A stretch of DNA of 64,000 nucleotides, taken from Caviibacterium pharyngocola (GTDB lineage: Bacteria; Pseudomonadota; Gammaproteobacteria; Enterobacterales; Pasteurellaceae). Positions 35,702 through 44,089 of the stretch are shown piece after piece. Within the stretch, counting starts at the first letter, position 1; every line of letters begins with the position of its first letter. The translations under genes and the position numbers were made by a program. The stretch lies in NCBI RefSeq assembly GCF_002795405.1, contig NZ_PHGZ01000020.1:62001-126000 (forward strand). The letters run 5' to 3'. The notes under the pieces are model-generated. The model was not told where the DNA came from. It made no database searches and worked only from the letters and a program-made list of their open reading frames with translations.

Positions 35702-36637
35702 CTACTCCCCAAACGTCTTCCGCCACTGGTTCGGGCTGACTTGATACTTCTCTTTAAAATGTTCTCGAAAACTGACCGCACTTTGAAAGCCGATTTGTTC
35801 TGCGATTTGTTCAATGCTCAAGGCGGAGCTTTCCAATAAATCCAAACTTTTCTGCAACCGTTCGGCGATCAACCATTGGGTGAAACTCGTGCCGGTGGCT
35901 TTTTGGAAATGGCGGGTAAAGGTGCGGCGGCTCATCGCCAGTTGTTCAGCAAGCTCATCAATGCGGTAACAAGCGGTTGAATTTTCCCGAATTTTTGCAA
36001 GTAGCTGATTGATATTGCGATCGTTGGTTTTGGTGGGAACGGGGGTATCAATAAACTGCGCCTGACCGCCTTCCCGATGGGGCGGAACAACCATTATCCG
36101 TGCGATTTGGTTTGCGGTGCGACTGCCATAAAATTTACGCACGATGTATAAACAGCAATCCAAACTTGCTGCCGTGCCTGCGGACGTGATGATATTGCCG
36201 TCGTCCACATACAAGGCGTTGCTGTCGAGTTTTACTTGCGGAAAACGGCTGATAAAATCTTGCTCGCCTGCCCAATGGGTTGCCGCTTTTTTGCCGTCCA
36301 ACACACCGCTGTACGCCAGCGCATAAGTGCCGTAACACAAACCGACCAAAATTTTGTTCTGTGCATAAGCCTTTTGTAACACCCGTTGCAACTCAGCACT
36401 CGGCGGTTCGTCCACATCGTGCCAACCCGCCACAATCAACACGTCCATCTCTTCTGCCCGTTCCAATCCGCCGTCAAAATGAAGAAAAACCGAACCTGTT
36501 CGATGCGGTTCAATATTTAATACAAACAAATCAAACAGTTTCTGATCGGGCAATAAGTCGCTAAAAATCATATGGGGAACGGAAAACTGAAACAGTTTAA
36601 CGTCAGGGTGAAAGAGTAATCCGATTTTAATTGGCAT
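35702..36637 (-). CDS. GlxA-type AraC regulator with DJ-1/PfpI domain
   Basis: 311 residues from the ATG at 36637 (MPIKIGLLFHPDVKLFQFSV). An N-terminal DJ-1/PfpI-like domain (LVGLCYGTYALAYSGVLDGK near 98-117, with the elbow Cys) is followed by two AraC helix-turn-helix motifs (RIDELAEQLAMSRRTFTRHF near 220 and LSIEQIAEQIGFQSAVSFRE near 268). It is divergent from a secreted metallo-beta-lactamase-fold protein, its likely target. Confidence 0.92.
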   Translation of the reverse strand: MPIKIGLLFHPDVKLFQFSVPHMIFSDLLPDQKLFDLFVLNIEPHRTGSVFLHFDGGLERAEEMDVLIVAGWHDVDEPPSAELQRVLQKAYAQNKILVGLCYGTYALAYSGVLDGKKAATHWAGEQDFISRFPQVKLDSNALYVDDGNIITSAGTAASLDCCLYIVRKFYGSRTANQIARIMVVPPHREGGQAQFIDTPVPTKTNDRNINQLLAKIRENSTACYRIDELAEQLAMSRRTFTRHFQKATGTSFTQWLIAERLQKSLDLLESSALSIEQIAEQIGFQSAVSFREHFKEKYQVSPNQWRKTFGE

Positions 36638-36755
36638 AGTTTTCCTTATTTTGAGCTTTGACCCAATTCTTTCGTTTATTGGCGTAAAAGTCAATTTTTT
36701 GATAGGCGTATTTTCGGCAAAATAGTCGGCGTTCAAACAATAGAAGGAAAACAAA

Positions 36756-37598
36756 ATGAAACTTAAATCTCTACTTTTAACACTCGGATTAACGACCGCA
36801 CTTTCTGCCCAAGCCTTTGATTATCAGCATATCCGCAATGCAACGGCAAAAATCAATTACGGTGGAACAACCTTTTTAGTTGATCCGTATTTGGCGGAAA
36901 AAGGGGCGTATGAAGGCTTTGCACAAACGCTCAACAGCGAAAAACGCAACCCGTTAATTTCAATGGCGCAATCAGCCGATGATGTGATCAAAGGCGTTGA
37001 TGCGGTGATTGTTACTCACACCCACGATGATCACTGGGATAAAGCGGCGCAAGAGTTACTGCCGAAACACTTGCCGATCTTCGTACAAAACGCAGGCGAT
37101 GCGAAAATCATTCGTTCACAAGGCTTTACCGATGTGCGTGTGGTAGGCAAAAACACCGAATTCAACGGCGTGAAACTCAGCAAAACAGGCGGACAACACG
37201 GTACGGATCAGATGTATAGCGTACCGATGCTTGCCGAAGTATTGGGCGATGCAATGGGTGTGGTGTTCCAAGCAGATAAGGAAAAAACGCTCTATATCGT
37301 GGGCGATACTATTTGGAATGCCGAAGTGGATCAGGCACTTTCCGCCTACCAACCGCAAGTAATGGTAATGAACACAGGCGATGCGAAATTGGAAGGCATT
37401 GAAGGCGGTATCATTATGGGAACGAAAGACGTGGCAAAAGCCTATCAAGTTGCCCCGAAAGCCCAAATCATCACCGTGCATATGGACGCCGTTAATCACG
37501 GCTCGGTAACCAGCGATGAAATGCGTGAGTTTGTCAAAGCAAACAAAATGACTGATCGCGTGAGCGTGCCGAAAGAAGGGGAAGTGTTGAAGTATTAA
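36756..37598 (+). CDS. Secreted metallo-beta-lactamase-fold hydrolase
   Basis: 280 residues with a Sec signal (MKLKSLLLTLGLTTALSAQA). The metal site HTHDDHWD is at about residues 87-94, with further ligands in QHGTDQ near 148, GDTIWN near 187 and the late His in MDAVNHGS near 247. The fold is of the UlaG/YtnP-like group; many are lactonases or phosphodiesterases. The substrate is unknown. It lies 118 bp from the divergent GlxA-type regulator. Confidence 0.87.
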   Translation: MKLKSLLLTLGLTTALSAQAFDYQHIRNATAKINYGGTTFLVDPYLAEKGAYEGFAQTLNSEKRNPLISMAQSADDVIKGVDAVIVTHTHDDHWDKAAQELLPKHLPIFVQNAGDAKIIRSQGFTDVRVVGKNTEFNGVKLSKTGGQHGTDQMYSVPMLAEVLGDAMGVVFQADKEKTLYIVGDTIWNAEVDQALSAYQPQVMVMNTGDAKLEGIEGGIIMGTKDVAKAYQVAPKAQIITVHMDAVNHGSVTSDEMREFVKANKMTDRVSVPKEGEVLKY

Positions 37599-37690
37599 AA
37601 TCGTTCGCTATGAGTAACACAGTACGGCAGTGCTGAGTATTGGCATTTGCAAAATTTTTTAAAAATCCGACCACTTGAATAAGTTACAAC

Positions 37691-37719
37691 GAAAACTGCG
37701 ACGCTACGTCGCAGTTTTC
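37691..37719. terminator. Perfect 13-bp stem terminator
   Basis: GAAAACTGCGACG / CGTCGCAGTTTTC with a 3-base loop between convergent genes. Eleven bases of each arm recur as a palindrome inside the next gene (38420-38446). Confidence 0.85.
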
Positions 37720-37725
37720 ATTCCG

Positions 37726-38739
37726 TTATGATTTCTCTTTATTTAACTCATTTAACACCAATGTTTGCAATTCGTCTTTTGGTAGCAAGAGTTGATATTC
37801 CGCCACACCGATAGGCTTGGCGATATCTTGTAAAGCGATTTCTACGTCTAAATGATCTTTATCCGCACACAGAATAATGCCGATTGACGGGTTTTCGTGG
37901 TCGCCTTTTTCTAACTTATCTAACAGTGTTAAATAGAAATTCATCTTTCCAACATATTCAGGCTTAAAACTGCCGATTTTAAGCTCAATCACCACCAAAG
38001 ATTGCAACCCACGATGAAAGAAAAGCATATCCACAAAATACTCTTTTTGGTTATATTCCAAACGGTATTGATTGCCGATAAAGGAAAAGCTTTTGCCTAA
38101 TTCCAGCACAAAAGTGCGGATCTTTTCTGTCAGCCTTTTTTCTAATTCTTGCTCTTTAAGCGGTTCAGTTACGCCCAAAAAGCCGAGATTATAGGAATTT
38201 TTAAATACTTCATTGGCGTATTCCGCACTGATTTGTGGCAAGGTTTCAGCAAAATTATGCGTAGCGATTTGATTTTGAACGTGGCGATAGGTATCCATTT
38301 TGATAGCGTTGAGTAATAACGCTCTTGACCAATTCTTATTGATAGTTTCATTAGCATAAAATTCAACCATCTTTAAACTTTCAACTTTATTCAAAAGCAG
38401 TAAATTATGTCCCCACGGCAAAACTGCGACAGCTTGTCGCAGTTTTTCATCTGCCTGATAATAACGCTCATAAAAGCGCTTCATATCCCATAAATTGCGT
38501 GGTGAAAGCCCCATATCAGGGAATTCTTTTTTCAGGTCGATAGAGAGTTGCTTTACCACTGCACTGCCATAACCTTCCGATAGTTGTTTTTCAAACAACA
38601 ACTTGCCTAACACCCAATACACTGAAGTCACTGCGCTGTTGATCTGTTTGGCGACTTGGGTTCTGGTGGTGTGAATGTGTGAAATAGCTTGATGTAAAAT
38701 TTCGTTATATTCTGTTGGATTGATAAGTTCCGTTTTCAT
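37726..38739 (-). CDS. DUF1016 (YhcG) family PD-(D/E)XK nuclease-like protein
   Basis: 337 residues. N-terminal DUF1016 region (YWVLGKLLFEKQLSEGYGSA near 45-64, LSPRNLWDMKRFYERY near 78) and a C-terminal nuclease domain with YFVDMLFFHRGLQSLVVIEL then K near 232-252, the D...E-x-K pattern of PD-(D/E)XK enzymes, plus GIILCADKDH near 287. Such genes often sit in restriction or defence regions; no restriction partner is next to it. Semi-palindrome copy 5 lies 72 bp upstream of the start, as for the Bro-N genes. Confidence 0.88.
   Translation of the reverse strand: MKTELINPTEYNEILHQAISHIHTTRTQVAKQINSAVTSVYWVLGKLLFEKQLSEGYGSAVVKQLSIDLKKEFPDMGLSPRNLWDMKRFYERYYQADEKLRQAVAVLPWGHNLLLLNKVESLKMVEFYANETINKNWSRALLLNAIKMDTYRHVQNQIATHNFAETLPQISAEYANEVFKNSYNLGFLGVTEPLKEQELEKRLTEKIRTFVLELGKSFSFIGNQYRLEYNQKEYFVDMLFFHRGLQSLVVIELKIGSFKPEYVGKMNFYLTLLDKLEKGDHENPSIGIILCADKDHLDVEIALQDIAKPIGVAEYQLLLPKDELQTLVLNELNKEKS
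38420..38446. repeat. Palindrome inside the DUF1016 gene
   Basis: AAAACTGCGAC-AGCTT-GTCGCAGTTTT within the coding sequence, encoding KLRQAVAVL. Its 11-base arms are identical to those of the terminator at 37691-37719. Confidence 0.6.
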
Positions 38740-38810
38740 TGCTTGTTCCTTGGTTCAAATTAAGTGGATTTATTATTTCCAATGTTTTTGAACTGACAAC
38801 CAGCAATAAC

Positions 38811-38838
38811 GATTTTTGCGATCAGCATCGAAAAAATA
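38811..38838 (+). repeat. Semi-palindrome copy 5, upstream of DUF1016 gene
   Basis: GATTTTTGCGATCAGCATCG plus AAAAAATAA, read on the + strand; the gene is on the minus strand, so its orientation relative to the gene is that of copies 2-4. Its distance to the start codon is 71 bp. Confidence 0.7.
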
Positions 38839-38976
38839 ACATTTAAGCGTTGAGATCTTGCCATTTTTTCATTTTAAGCTCTTTTTTGACGATATATTCA
38901 TAAAATCAGCCGATTTTCTGCTAACATCTATCCAGATTCAGCACATAAAATACCAATCAGTTATTAAGGGGTATTT

Positions 38977-40128
38977 ATGTCAAACCAAAAAATCTATCAG
39001 TATCTAATGGCGTTCGGGCATTTTTGTTCGGATATCAATCAAACCGCATTAACGGCGTTATTGCCCTTTTTAATTGCTATTCATCATTATGATTACACCA
39101 CAGCAGCGATGTTGGTTTTGGTTGCCAATATGGTCAGCTCGGTGGTGCAGCCGCTGTTTGGGCATTTGGCGGATAAGTTTAATTGGGTGTGGATTGTGCC
39201 GGTGGGGTTGTTATTGGCTGGCGGTGGCATTGCGGCAACGGGTTACACATCTGATTTTTGGCAACTCTGTTTAGCCGTGATGATAAGCGGTATCGGCATT
39301 GCGATGTTTCATCCGCAAGCGGCGAAATTAGTCAATCTTGCATCAGGCTTGCATAATCGTGGCACGGCATTAAGTATCTTCGCTTTTGGTGGTAGTACGG
39401 GGGCGGCAATGGGTCCGATTTTAATTACTGCATCAATCGCTTTATTCGGTGTGCAAGGTACGCTCACGTTTTTGCTGATTGAACTGCTCGCTTGTTTGAT
39501 GATTGGGCGTTATTACCGTGCATTGACCGAATTAAACGGCGGTTCAATAAAAGCGAAACAAGCAAATGCACAGGCAACACAACAAGATCAATGGGGCGCA
39601 TTTTCCGTGTTGTGTGTGGTAATGTTCGGGCGTTCGATTATCTATTACGGGCTGAACACTTTTTTGGCACTTTATTGGATCAACGTTCTCGGCACAACTG
39701 AAACGGTAGGCAATACCATGCTCAGCATTTATTACACCATCGGCGCAATTTGCACCTTATTCGGCGGAAAATTGGCGGATAAATTCGGTGCGCGCAATGT
39801 GTTGAAGTGTGGTTTTGCCGTGTTGTTTCCGAGTATTGCCTTGCTTGCGATGACAGGAAACGAACTTTTCGCCTCCGCACTTTTATTGCCAATGGGGGCG
39901 GCAATTCATATTGTGTACAGCCCGACCGTGGTATTAGGGCAACAATATTTGCCGAACCGTATCGGTTTTGCATCAGGCATCACGCTTGGGCTTGCCATCA
40001 GTATCGGCGGGATTACTGCCCCAATACTTGGAAAAATCGCCGATATTTACGGATTAACTACCGCACTTTATAGCGTGGCACTTGTGCCACTTGTTGGAGC
40101 ATTCTTATTAGCGAAACCGAAAGATTAA
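38977..40128 (+). CDS. MFS transporter, Fsr-like
   Basis: 383 residues with about 12 membrane helices. The sequence AFGHFCSDINQTALTALLPF at 12-31 and the loop FGHLADKF near 59 match the fosmidomycin-resistance (Fsr) subgroup of the major facilitator superfamily, proton-driven drug exporters. It is monocistronic, divergent from the DUF1016 gene, and followed after one base by an ACAAGCGGT uptake core. Confidence 0.88.
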   Translation: MSNQKIYQYLMAFGHFCSDINQTALTALLPFLIAIHHYDYTTAAMLVLVANMVSSVVQPLFGHLADKFNWVWIVPVGLLLAGGGIAATGYTSDFWQLCLAVMISGIGIAMFHPQAAKLVNLASGLHNRGTALSIFAFGGSTGAAMGPILITASIALFGVQGTLTFLLIELLACLMIGRYYRALTELNGGSIKAKQANAQATQQDQWGAFSVLCVVMFGRSIIYYGLNTFLALYWINVLGTTETVGNTMLSIYYTIGAICTLFGGKLADKFGARNVLKCGFAVLFPSIALLAMTGNELFASALLLPMGAAIHIVYSPTVVLGQQYLPNRIGFASGITLGLAISIGGITAPILGKIADIYGLTTALYSVALVPLVGAFLLAKPKD

Positions 40129-40155
40129 AACAAGCGGTGAGATTTTTTGGAAAAT

Positions 40156-40177
40156 TTGCGATCTCGAGCGAAAAATT
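40156..40177 (+). repeat. Semi-palindrome copy 6
   Basis: TTTGCGATCTCGAGCGAAAA. As with copy 1, a REP-like CCGACAG follows about 30 bp later rather than a gene. Confidence 0.6.
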
Positions 40178-40202
40178 GAGATAAAACACTTGTTGCTTTT
40201 AT

Positions 40203-40387
40203 CCGACAGCGACTAAAGTCGCAATCGGTTAATCATAAGTCGGTAGTTTTGCTATCTCAAAAAGAGCGACAAAGTCGCTCACTTATGATTAACCTAGTAC
40301 GGCTTTGCCGTGCTAGGAAAAAGACGTTTATCCGACAGCGACTAAAGTCGCAATCGGTTAATCATAAGTCAGTCGCTTTGCGACTGT
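40203..40387. repeat. REP-like elements upstream of transposase
   Basis: Two direct copies of a module with hairpin GCGACTAAAGTCGC and tail AATCGGTTAATCATAAGTC (40203-40240 and 40331-40370), with GAGCGACAAAGTCGCTC plus GGCTTTGCC modules between (40264-40318) and AGTCGCTTTGCGACT at 40371-40385. The tail TTAATCATAAGT recurs in both orientations. Confidence 0.8.
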
Positions 40388-40395
40388 AACGGCAG

Positions 40396-40857
40396 GTGAA
40401 AATGAGTTATACAAGATTGCTTTATCATATTGTTTTTAGAACGAAAAATGGCAAGCCTGCAATTACCGTAGAACACGAGAAGATTTTATATACTTATATT
40501 TGGAAATTTATTCAAGAGCGAAATTCGGTTTTATATCGTGTGAACGGAATGCCTGATCATATTCATATTTTTACGGCATTACACTCTGATATTGCCGTTG
40601 CTGATTTTGTCAGAGAGCTGAAAAATGCGACACATTTGCTATTAGAAAAACATCACGCCGAATTTCCGCAATTTTATGCGTGGTCTAAAGGCTATTGTGC
40701 GATCAGCTATTCGGATAAAGAACGTGAAAAAATCGTTAATTACATCAAAAATAAAAAAGAGCATCATCAATACACTAGCTTTCTTGAAGAAACAAAATAT
40801 CTTTTAAATGAAGCTGGGATTGAATACGATGAACGTTATTTTGATCGAAATATTTAG
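40396..40857 (+). mobile_element. REP-associated tyrosine (Y1) transposase
   Basis: 153 residues, a Y1 HUH transposase of the IS200/RAYT class. The metal-binding HUH motif is HIH at residues 55-57 (GMPDHIHIF), and the catalytic Tyr is Y116 in VNYIKNKKEHH. The start is probably the ATG at 40402 (MSYTRLLYHIVFRTKNGK). It is flanked on both sides, in inverted orientation, by REP-like palindromes that also occur at 22710 and 30271. That arrangement identifies a RAYT that mobilises REP elements, rather than a plain IS200. The gene looks intact. Confidence 0.85.
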
Positions 40858-40866
40858 ATATATTAT

Positions 40867-40921
40867 CAGCCACAACGTGGCTGACTTATGATTAACCGAT
40901 TGCGACTTTGTCGCTGTCGGA
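40867..40921 (-). repeat. REP-like element downstream of transposase
   Basis: CAGCCACAACGTGGCTG, then ACTTATGATTAACCGATTGC and GACTTTGTCGCTGTCGG. It is the inverted counterpart of the upstream modules, and runs up to the ribosome site of ogt. Confidence 0.8.
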
Positions 40922-40941
40922 GCAAGCTTAAGGAAAATAAT

Positions 40942-41475
40942 ATGCACTACACCAGTTTCTATCAATCGCCTGTTGGCGAAATATTACTTGCCAGTGATGA
41001 TGTCGGCGTGGTTGGTATTTGGTTTAAAGGCGAAAAGTATTATGCCTACTGTCTTGATAAAGAATATGAACCGAAGGAAACGCAAAGCATCCGAGAAATG
41101 AAGCGTTGGCTTGATGTTTATTTTCAAGGCAAACAACCTGATTTTGAACCGCCTATTCATATGATCGGCACGGCATTTCAACAAGAAGTTTGGCATATCC
41201 TGCGTGAAATTCCCTACGGAACGACAACCACTTATAAAGAAATCGCCCGAAAAATCGCCCAAAGCAAAGGCATTGAAAGTATGTCGGCACAAGCGGTCGG
41301 TACGGCAGTGGGCAAAAACAATCTTAATTTGATTGTGCCTTGTCATAGAGTGGTTGCGTCTAATAATAGCCTTGCAGGATATGCTGGCGGTATCGACAAG
41401 AAAATTACCTTTCTAAAATTAGAAGGGGCTTTTAAAGATGAATATTTTGTACCGAAACACAGTACAGCACCCTAA
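40942..41475 (+). CDS. ogt: Methylated-DNA--protein-cysteine methyltransferase
   Basis: Repairs O6-alkylguanine by transferring the alkyl group to its own Cys. 177 residues from the ATG at 40942 behind AAGGAAAA. The active-site motif IVPCHRVV is near residue 133, the helix-turn-helix with Arg finger in PYGTTTTYKEIARKIA near 92 and AVGTAVGKNN near 118. The region encoding ALSAQAVGTAVG carries an exact ACAAGCGGT uptake core (41289-41297). Confidence 0.94.
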   Translation: MHYTSFYQSPVGEILLASDDVGVVGIWFKGEKYYAYCLDKEYEPKETQSIREMKRWLDVYFQGKQPDFEPPIHMIGTAFQQEVWHILREIPYGTTTTYKEIARKIAQSKGIESMSAQAVGTAVGKNNLNLIVPCHRVVASNNSLAGYAGGIDKKITFLKLEGAFKDEYFVPKHSTAP

Positions 41476-41553
41476 GTGAAATTTTGAATATTGACGAGAT
41501 ATTGCTAATATTGTTGGATAAATCGATATTTAACCGACAATATTGGCAATAAA

Positions 41554-42465
41554 ATGCAAAACAACGACTATTTAAACTTTACCAATCTTAATGCTCACAC
41601 CGATTTCCCCTATCTGGTATTAGATGAAAAAATGACGGTTGCCGTACCCGAGCAAATATGCTTTCATATTATGCACTGGCACGATGATTTTCAATTTACT
41701 TACATTGAAAAAGGGGAAATCGAATGTGTAACGCTGGAACAACGTTATCACTTGAAGGCAGGTGATACGGTGTTTATCAACGAAAATATCTTGCACCAAA
41801 TTGTGCCGACCGAAAACGCCTGCTACAAAACTTTCCGTTTTCCACGCCAGTTAGTCAGTTTTTATTTAGGTAGCCCTGCAAGCCGTGAAGTTAATCGCAT
41901 TGCAGGAAACGAGCATTTACCGCTTTATGCCTTTACCGCTCAAACCGCAGGACATCAAGCGATTACCGCATTATTGCAAGAGCTGATTGCACTAGAAAAT
42001 CAACCTATTCCCTTTTATGAATATGCCGTATTAAGTACCTTATCTCGCTTATGGTTGGCATTATTGCAACACACCCAATCTGTTCAGCCAACCGCCGAAA
42101 TCCCCAAAAACAAACCAGCCCAACGAATGCGACAATTTTTGCACTATATCGAACGCCATTATGCCGAAGAGATTTCATTAGACAGCTTGGCACAGAGTGC
42201 ACACGTCAGCAAATCCGAATGTTTACGCTGTTTCCAAAATACAATGAACACTACACCTTACCAATATTTAATGGAATTTCGCCTTGCCAAAGCACAACAG
42301 TTACTTTTGGAAAGCAGTTTATCTGTGGGGGATATTGCCGAACAAACGGGTTTTAATCAACAAAGTTACTTTGGTAAATGTTTTAGGCAGAAAACCGGAT
42401 TGTCGCCGAGTGAATATCGCCAAAAGTATAGAAAATATTGCTTACCGGCGATGACATTGGTGTGA
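41554..42465 (+). CDS. AraC-family regulator with cupin sensor
   Basis: 303 residues. N-terminal cupin-type domain (HIMHWHDDFQFTYIEKGEIE near 34-53) and a C-terminal AraC DNA-binding domain with two helix-turn-helix motifs (LDSLAQSAHVSKSECLRCFQ near 210, LSVGDIAEQTGFNQQSYFGK near 256, then FRQKTGLSPSEYRQ). It follows ogt by 78 bp; its target is unknown. Confidence 0.92.
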   Translation: MQNNDYLNFTNLNAHTDFPYLVLDEKMTVAVPEQICFHIMHWHDDFQFTYIEKGEIECVTLEQRYHLKAGDTVFINENILHQIVPTENACYKTFRFPRQLVSFYLGSPASREVNRIAGNEHLPLYAFTAQTAGHQAITALLQELIALENQPIPFYEYAVLSTLSRLWLALLQHTQSVQPTAEIPKNKPAQRMRQFLHYIERHYAEEISLDSLAQSAHVSKSECLRCFQNTMNTTPYQYLMEFRLAKAQQLLLESSLSVGDIAEQTGFNQQSYFGKCFRQKTGLSPSEYRQKYRKYCLPAMTLV

Positions 42466-42473
42466 AATAAAAC

Positions 42474-42533
42474 AAAAAAACACCGCACTTTTTCTATCAT
42501 TCTAAGAATCAAATGAAAGTGCGGTGTTTTTTA
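42474..42533. terminator. Inverted uptake-signal terminator
   Basis: AAAACACCGCACTTT / AAAGTGCGGTGTTTT with a 26-base loop between the convergent AraC gene and lysA. It marks the return to the Haemophilus-type core. Confidence 0.85.
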
Positions 42534-42549
42534 TTTACTTTTCAGCAAG

Positions 42550-43800
42550 CTAAGGCAATACCGATTCCAAGCGCCATAAGTCGGCGAAGCTTTCGCGGCG
42601 TTTGATTAAATGTGCTTGATCGCCATCCACCATAATTTCAATGGCGCGCGGGCGTGAATTGTAGGTGGAAGCCATACTTGCGCCGTATGCGCCGGCGGAA
42701 CGTTGGGCGATAAAATCCCCTTGGGCGATCGCCAGTTCGCGTTGTTTACCTAAGAAATCCGAGGTTTCGCAAATCGGGCCGACCACATCATAAACGCGTT
42801 TTTCACGCGCTAAAGTGCGGTCAACTTCTATGATGTTCATATAGGCTTGATATAACGCCGGACGGATCATATCGTTCATTCCGGCATCCACAATGGCGAA
42901 ATTAAGCGCTTCGTTGCTTTTTAAATATTCCACTTTCGTGACTAAAATGCCGGCATTTGCGGTGATGGCGCGACCCGGTTCGAGCAAAATTTCCAGTTCC
43001 GTATAATCTTTTAATTTTGCCAACAACGCCGCGGCATATTCCGTCGGATGCGGCGCGTTTTCATCGGTGTAAGTGACACCCAAGCCGCCGCCGAGATCCA
43101 AATGTTTGATGTTAATTCCGTCTTGTTTAAGCTGCTCCATTAATACGATTAAACGATCGGTAGCATCTAAAAACGGTTGTAATTCGGTTAATTGCGAGCC
43201 GATATGACAATCCATTCCGGTAACGACGATATGTGGCAATTCGGCGGCGATACGATACACTTCGCGCGCTTCATCTACGCTGACGCCGAATTTATTTTGT
43301 TTCAAACCGGTGGAAATGTAAGGGTGCGTATGCGCATCCACGTCGGGATTGACGCGTAACGAAATCGGTGCGATTTTGCCCATTTCGCCCGCCACTTCGT
43401 TAATGCGATACAATTCCGCCGGACTTTCCACATTAAAACAGCGAATGCCGACGTCCAACGCGCGGCGAATTTCTTGCACCGATTTCGCCACGCCGGAAAA
43501 CACAACTTTGCTCGCGTCGCCGCCGGCGGCTAATACACGTTCCAATTCGCCTTGCGACACAATATCAAAGCCCGAACCGAGTTTCGCCATAATATTTAAA
43601 ATCGCAATATTGGGATTGGATTTCACCGCAAAGCAAATTAAATGCGGATGTTGACCCAGCGCATCATCAAAAGCGTGCCAGTGGCGCTCAAGGGTGGCGC
43701 GGGAATAAATATAAGCGGGTGTGCCGAATTGTTCGGCAAGGCGGCGAACCGAAACGGATTCCGCCATTAATTGATTATCTTGATAGTGGAAAAAATCCAT
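42550..43800 (-). CDS. lysA: Diaminopimelate decarboxylase
   Basis: Last step of lysine synthesis: decarboxylates meso-diaminopimelate, PLP-dependent. 416 residues with FAVKSNPNIAIL near 57 (PLP Lys), HIGSQLTEL near 197, GGGLGVTY near 233, EPGRAITANAGILV near 273 and CETSDFL near 342 (Cys of the second subunit). It follows lptM by 15 bp on the same strand. Confidence 0.97.
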   Translation of the reverse strand: MDFFHYQDNQLMAESVSVRRLAEQFGTPAYIYSRATLERHWHAFDDALGQHPHLICFAVKSNPNIAILNIMAKLGSGFDIVSQGELERVLAAGGDASKVVFSGVAKSVQEIRRALDVGIRCFNVESPAELYRINEVAGEMGKIAPISLRVNPDVDAHTHPYISTGLKQNKFGVSVDEAREVYRIAAELPHIVVTGMDCHIGSQLTELQPFLDATDRLIVLMEQLKQDGINIKHLDLGGGLGVTYTDENAPHPTEYAAALLAKLKDYTELEILLEPGRAITANAGILVTKVEYLKSNEALNFAIVDAGMNDMIRPALYQAYMNIIEVDRTLAREKRVYDVVGPICETSDFLGKQRELAIAQGDFIAQRSAGAYGASMASTYNSRPRAIEIMVDGDQAHLIKRRESFADLWRLESVLP

Positions 43801-43815
43801 AAATTACCTTACCGT

Positions 43816-43932
43816 TTATTGTTGTGTTTGCGAGGTTTGTTTTTCCGGAAAATACAGCGGACCTTTTACGCCGCAACCGACTGTAGAAAGCGTTACGACG
43901 CCGAGTATAAAAATAGCAATCAGTTTTTTCAT
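43816..43932 (-). CDS. lptM: Small lipoprotein LptM (YifL)
   Basis: 38 residues: MKKLIAIFILGVVTLSTVGC then GVKGPLYFP and a Gln/Thr-rich tail. The lipobox is STVGC with the acylated Cys at position 20, and CGVKGPLYFP is the hallmark of LptM, which helps the LPS translocon LptD/E assemble. It precedes lysA as yifL precedes dapF in E. coli and lies divergent from cyaY as in many gamma-proteobacteria. Short enough to be missed by default gene finders. Confidence 0.93.
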   Translation of the reverse strand: MKKLIAIFILGVVTLSTVGCGVKGPLYFPEKQTSQTQQ

Positions 43933-44089
43933 CAAATATCTACCTTATGGTTGAAACATTATTTTTTACCTTCTGAATTAAGATGATATTTTTTACCATT
44001 AAATCGCGCTTTGCGCTATCACAATCTGGCGAAAAAGCGCGAAAATCTCTATAATCTCGGTTTATTCTTTTATTATTCGGGAAAGTTTT

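Noticed and set aside
40203-40387. A short CRISPR array, from repeated modules
   Set aside because: Repeats are themselves palindromic, of unequal length and in both orientations, with no regular spacers and no cas genes. They are REP elements of the neighbouring transposase.
42474-42533. Paired AAGTGCGGT hairpins as novel elements
   Set aside because: Inverted uptake signals acting as terminators are well known in Pasteurellaceae; only the intragenic recQ pair is kept as a finding.
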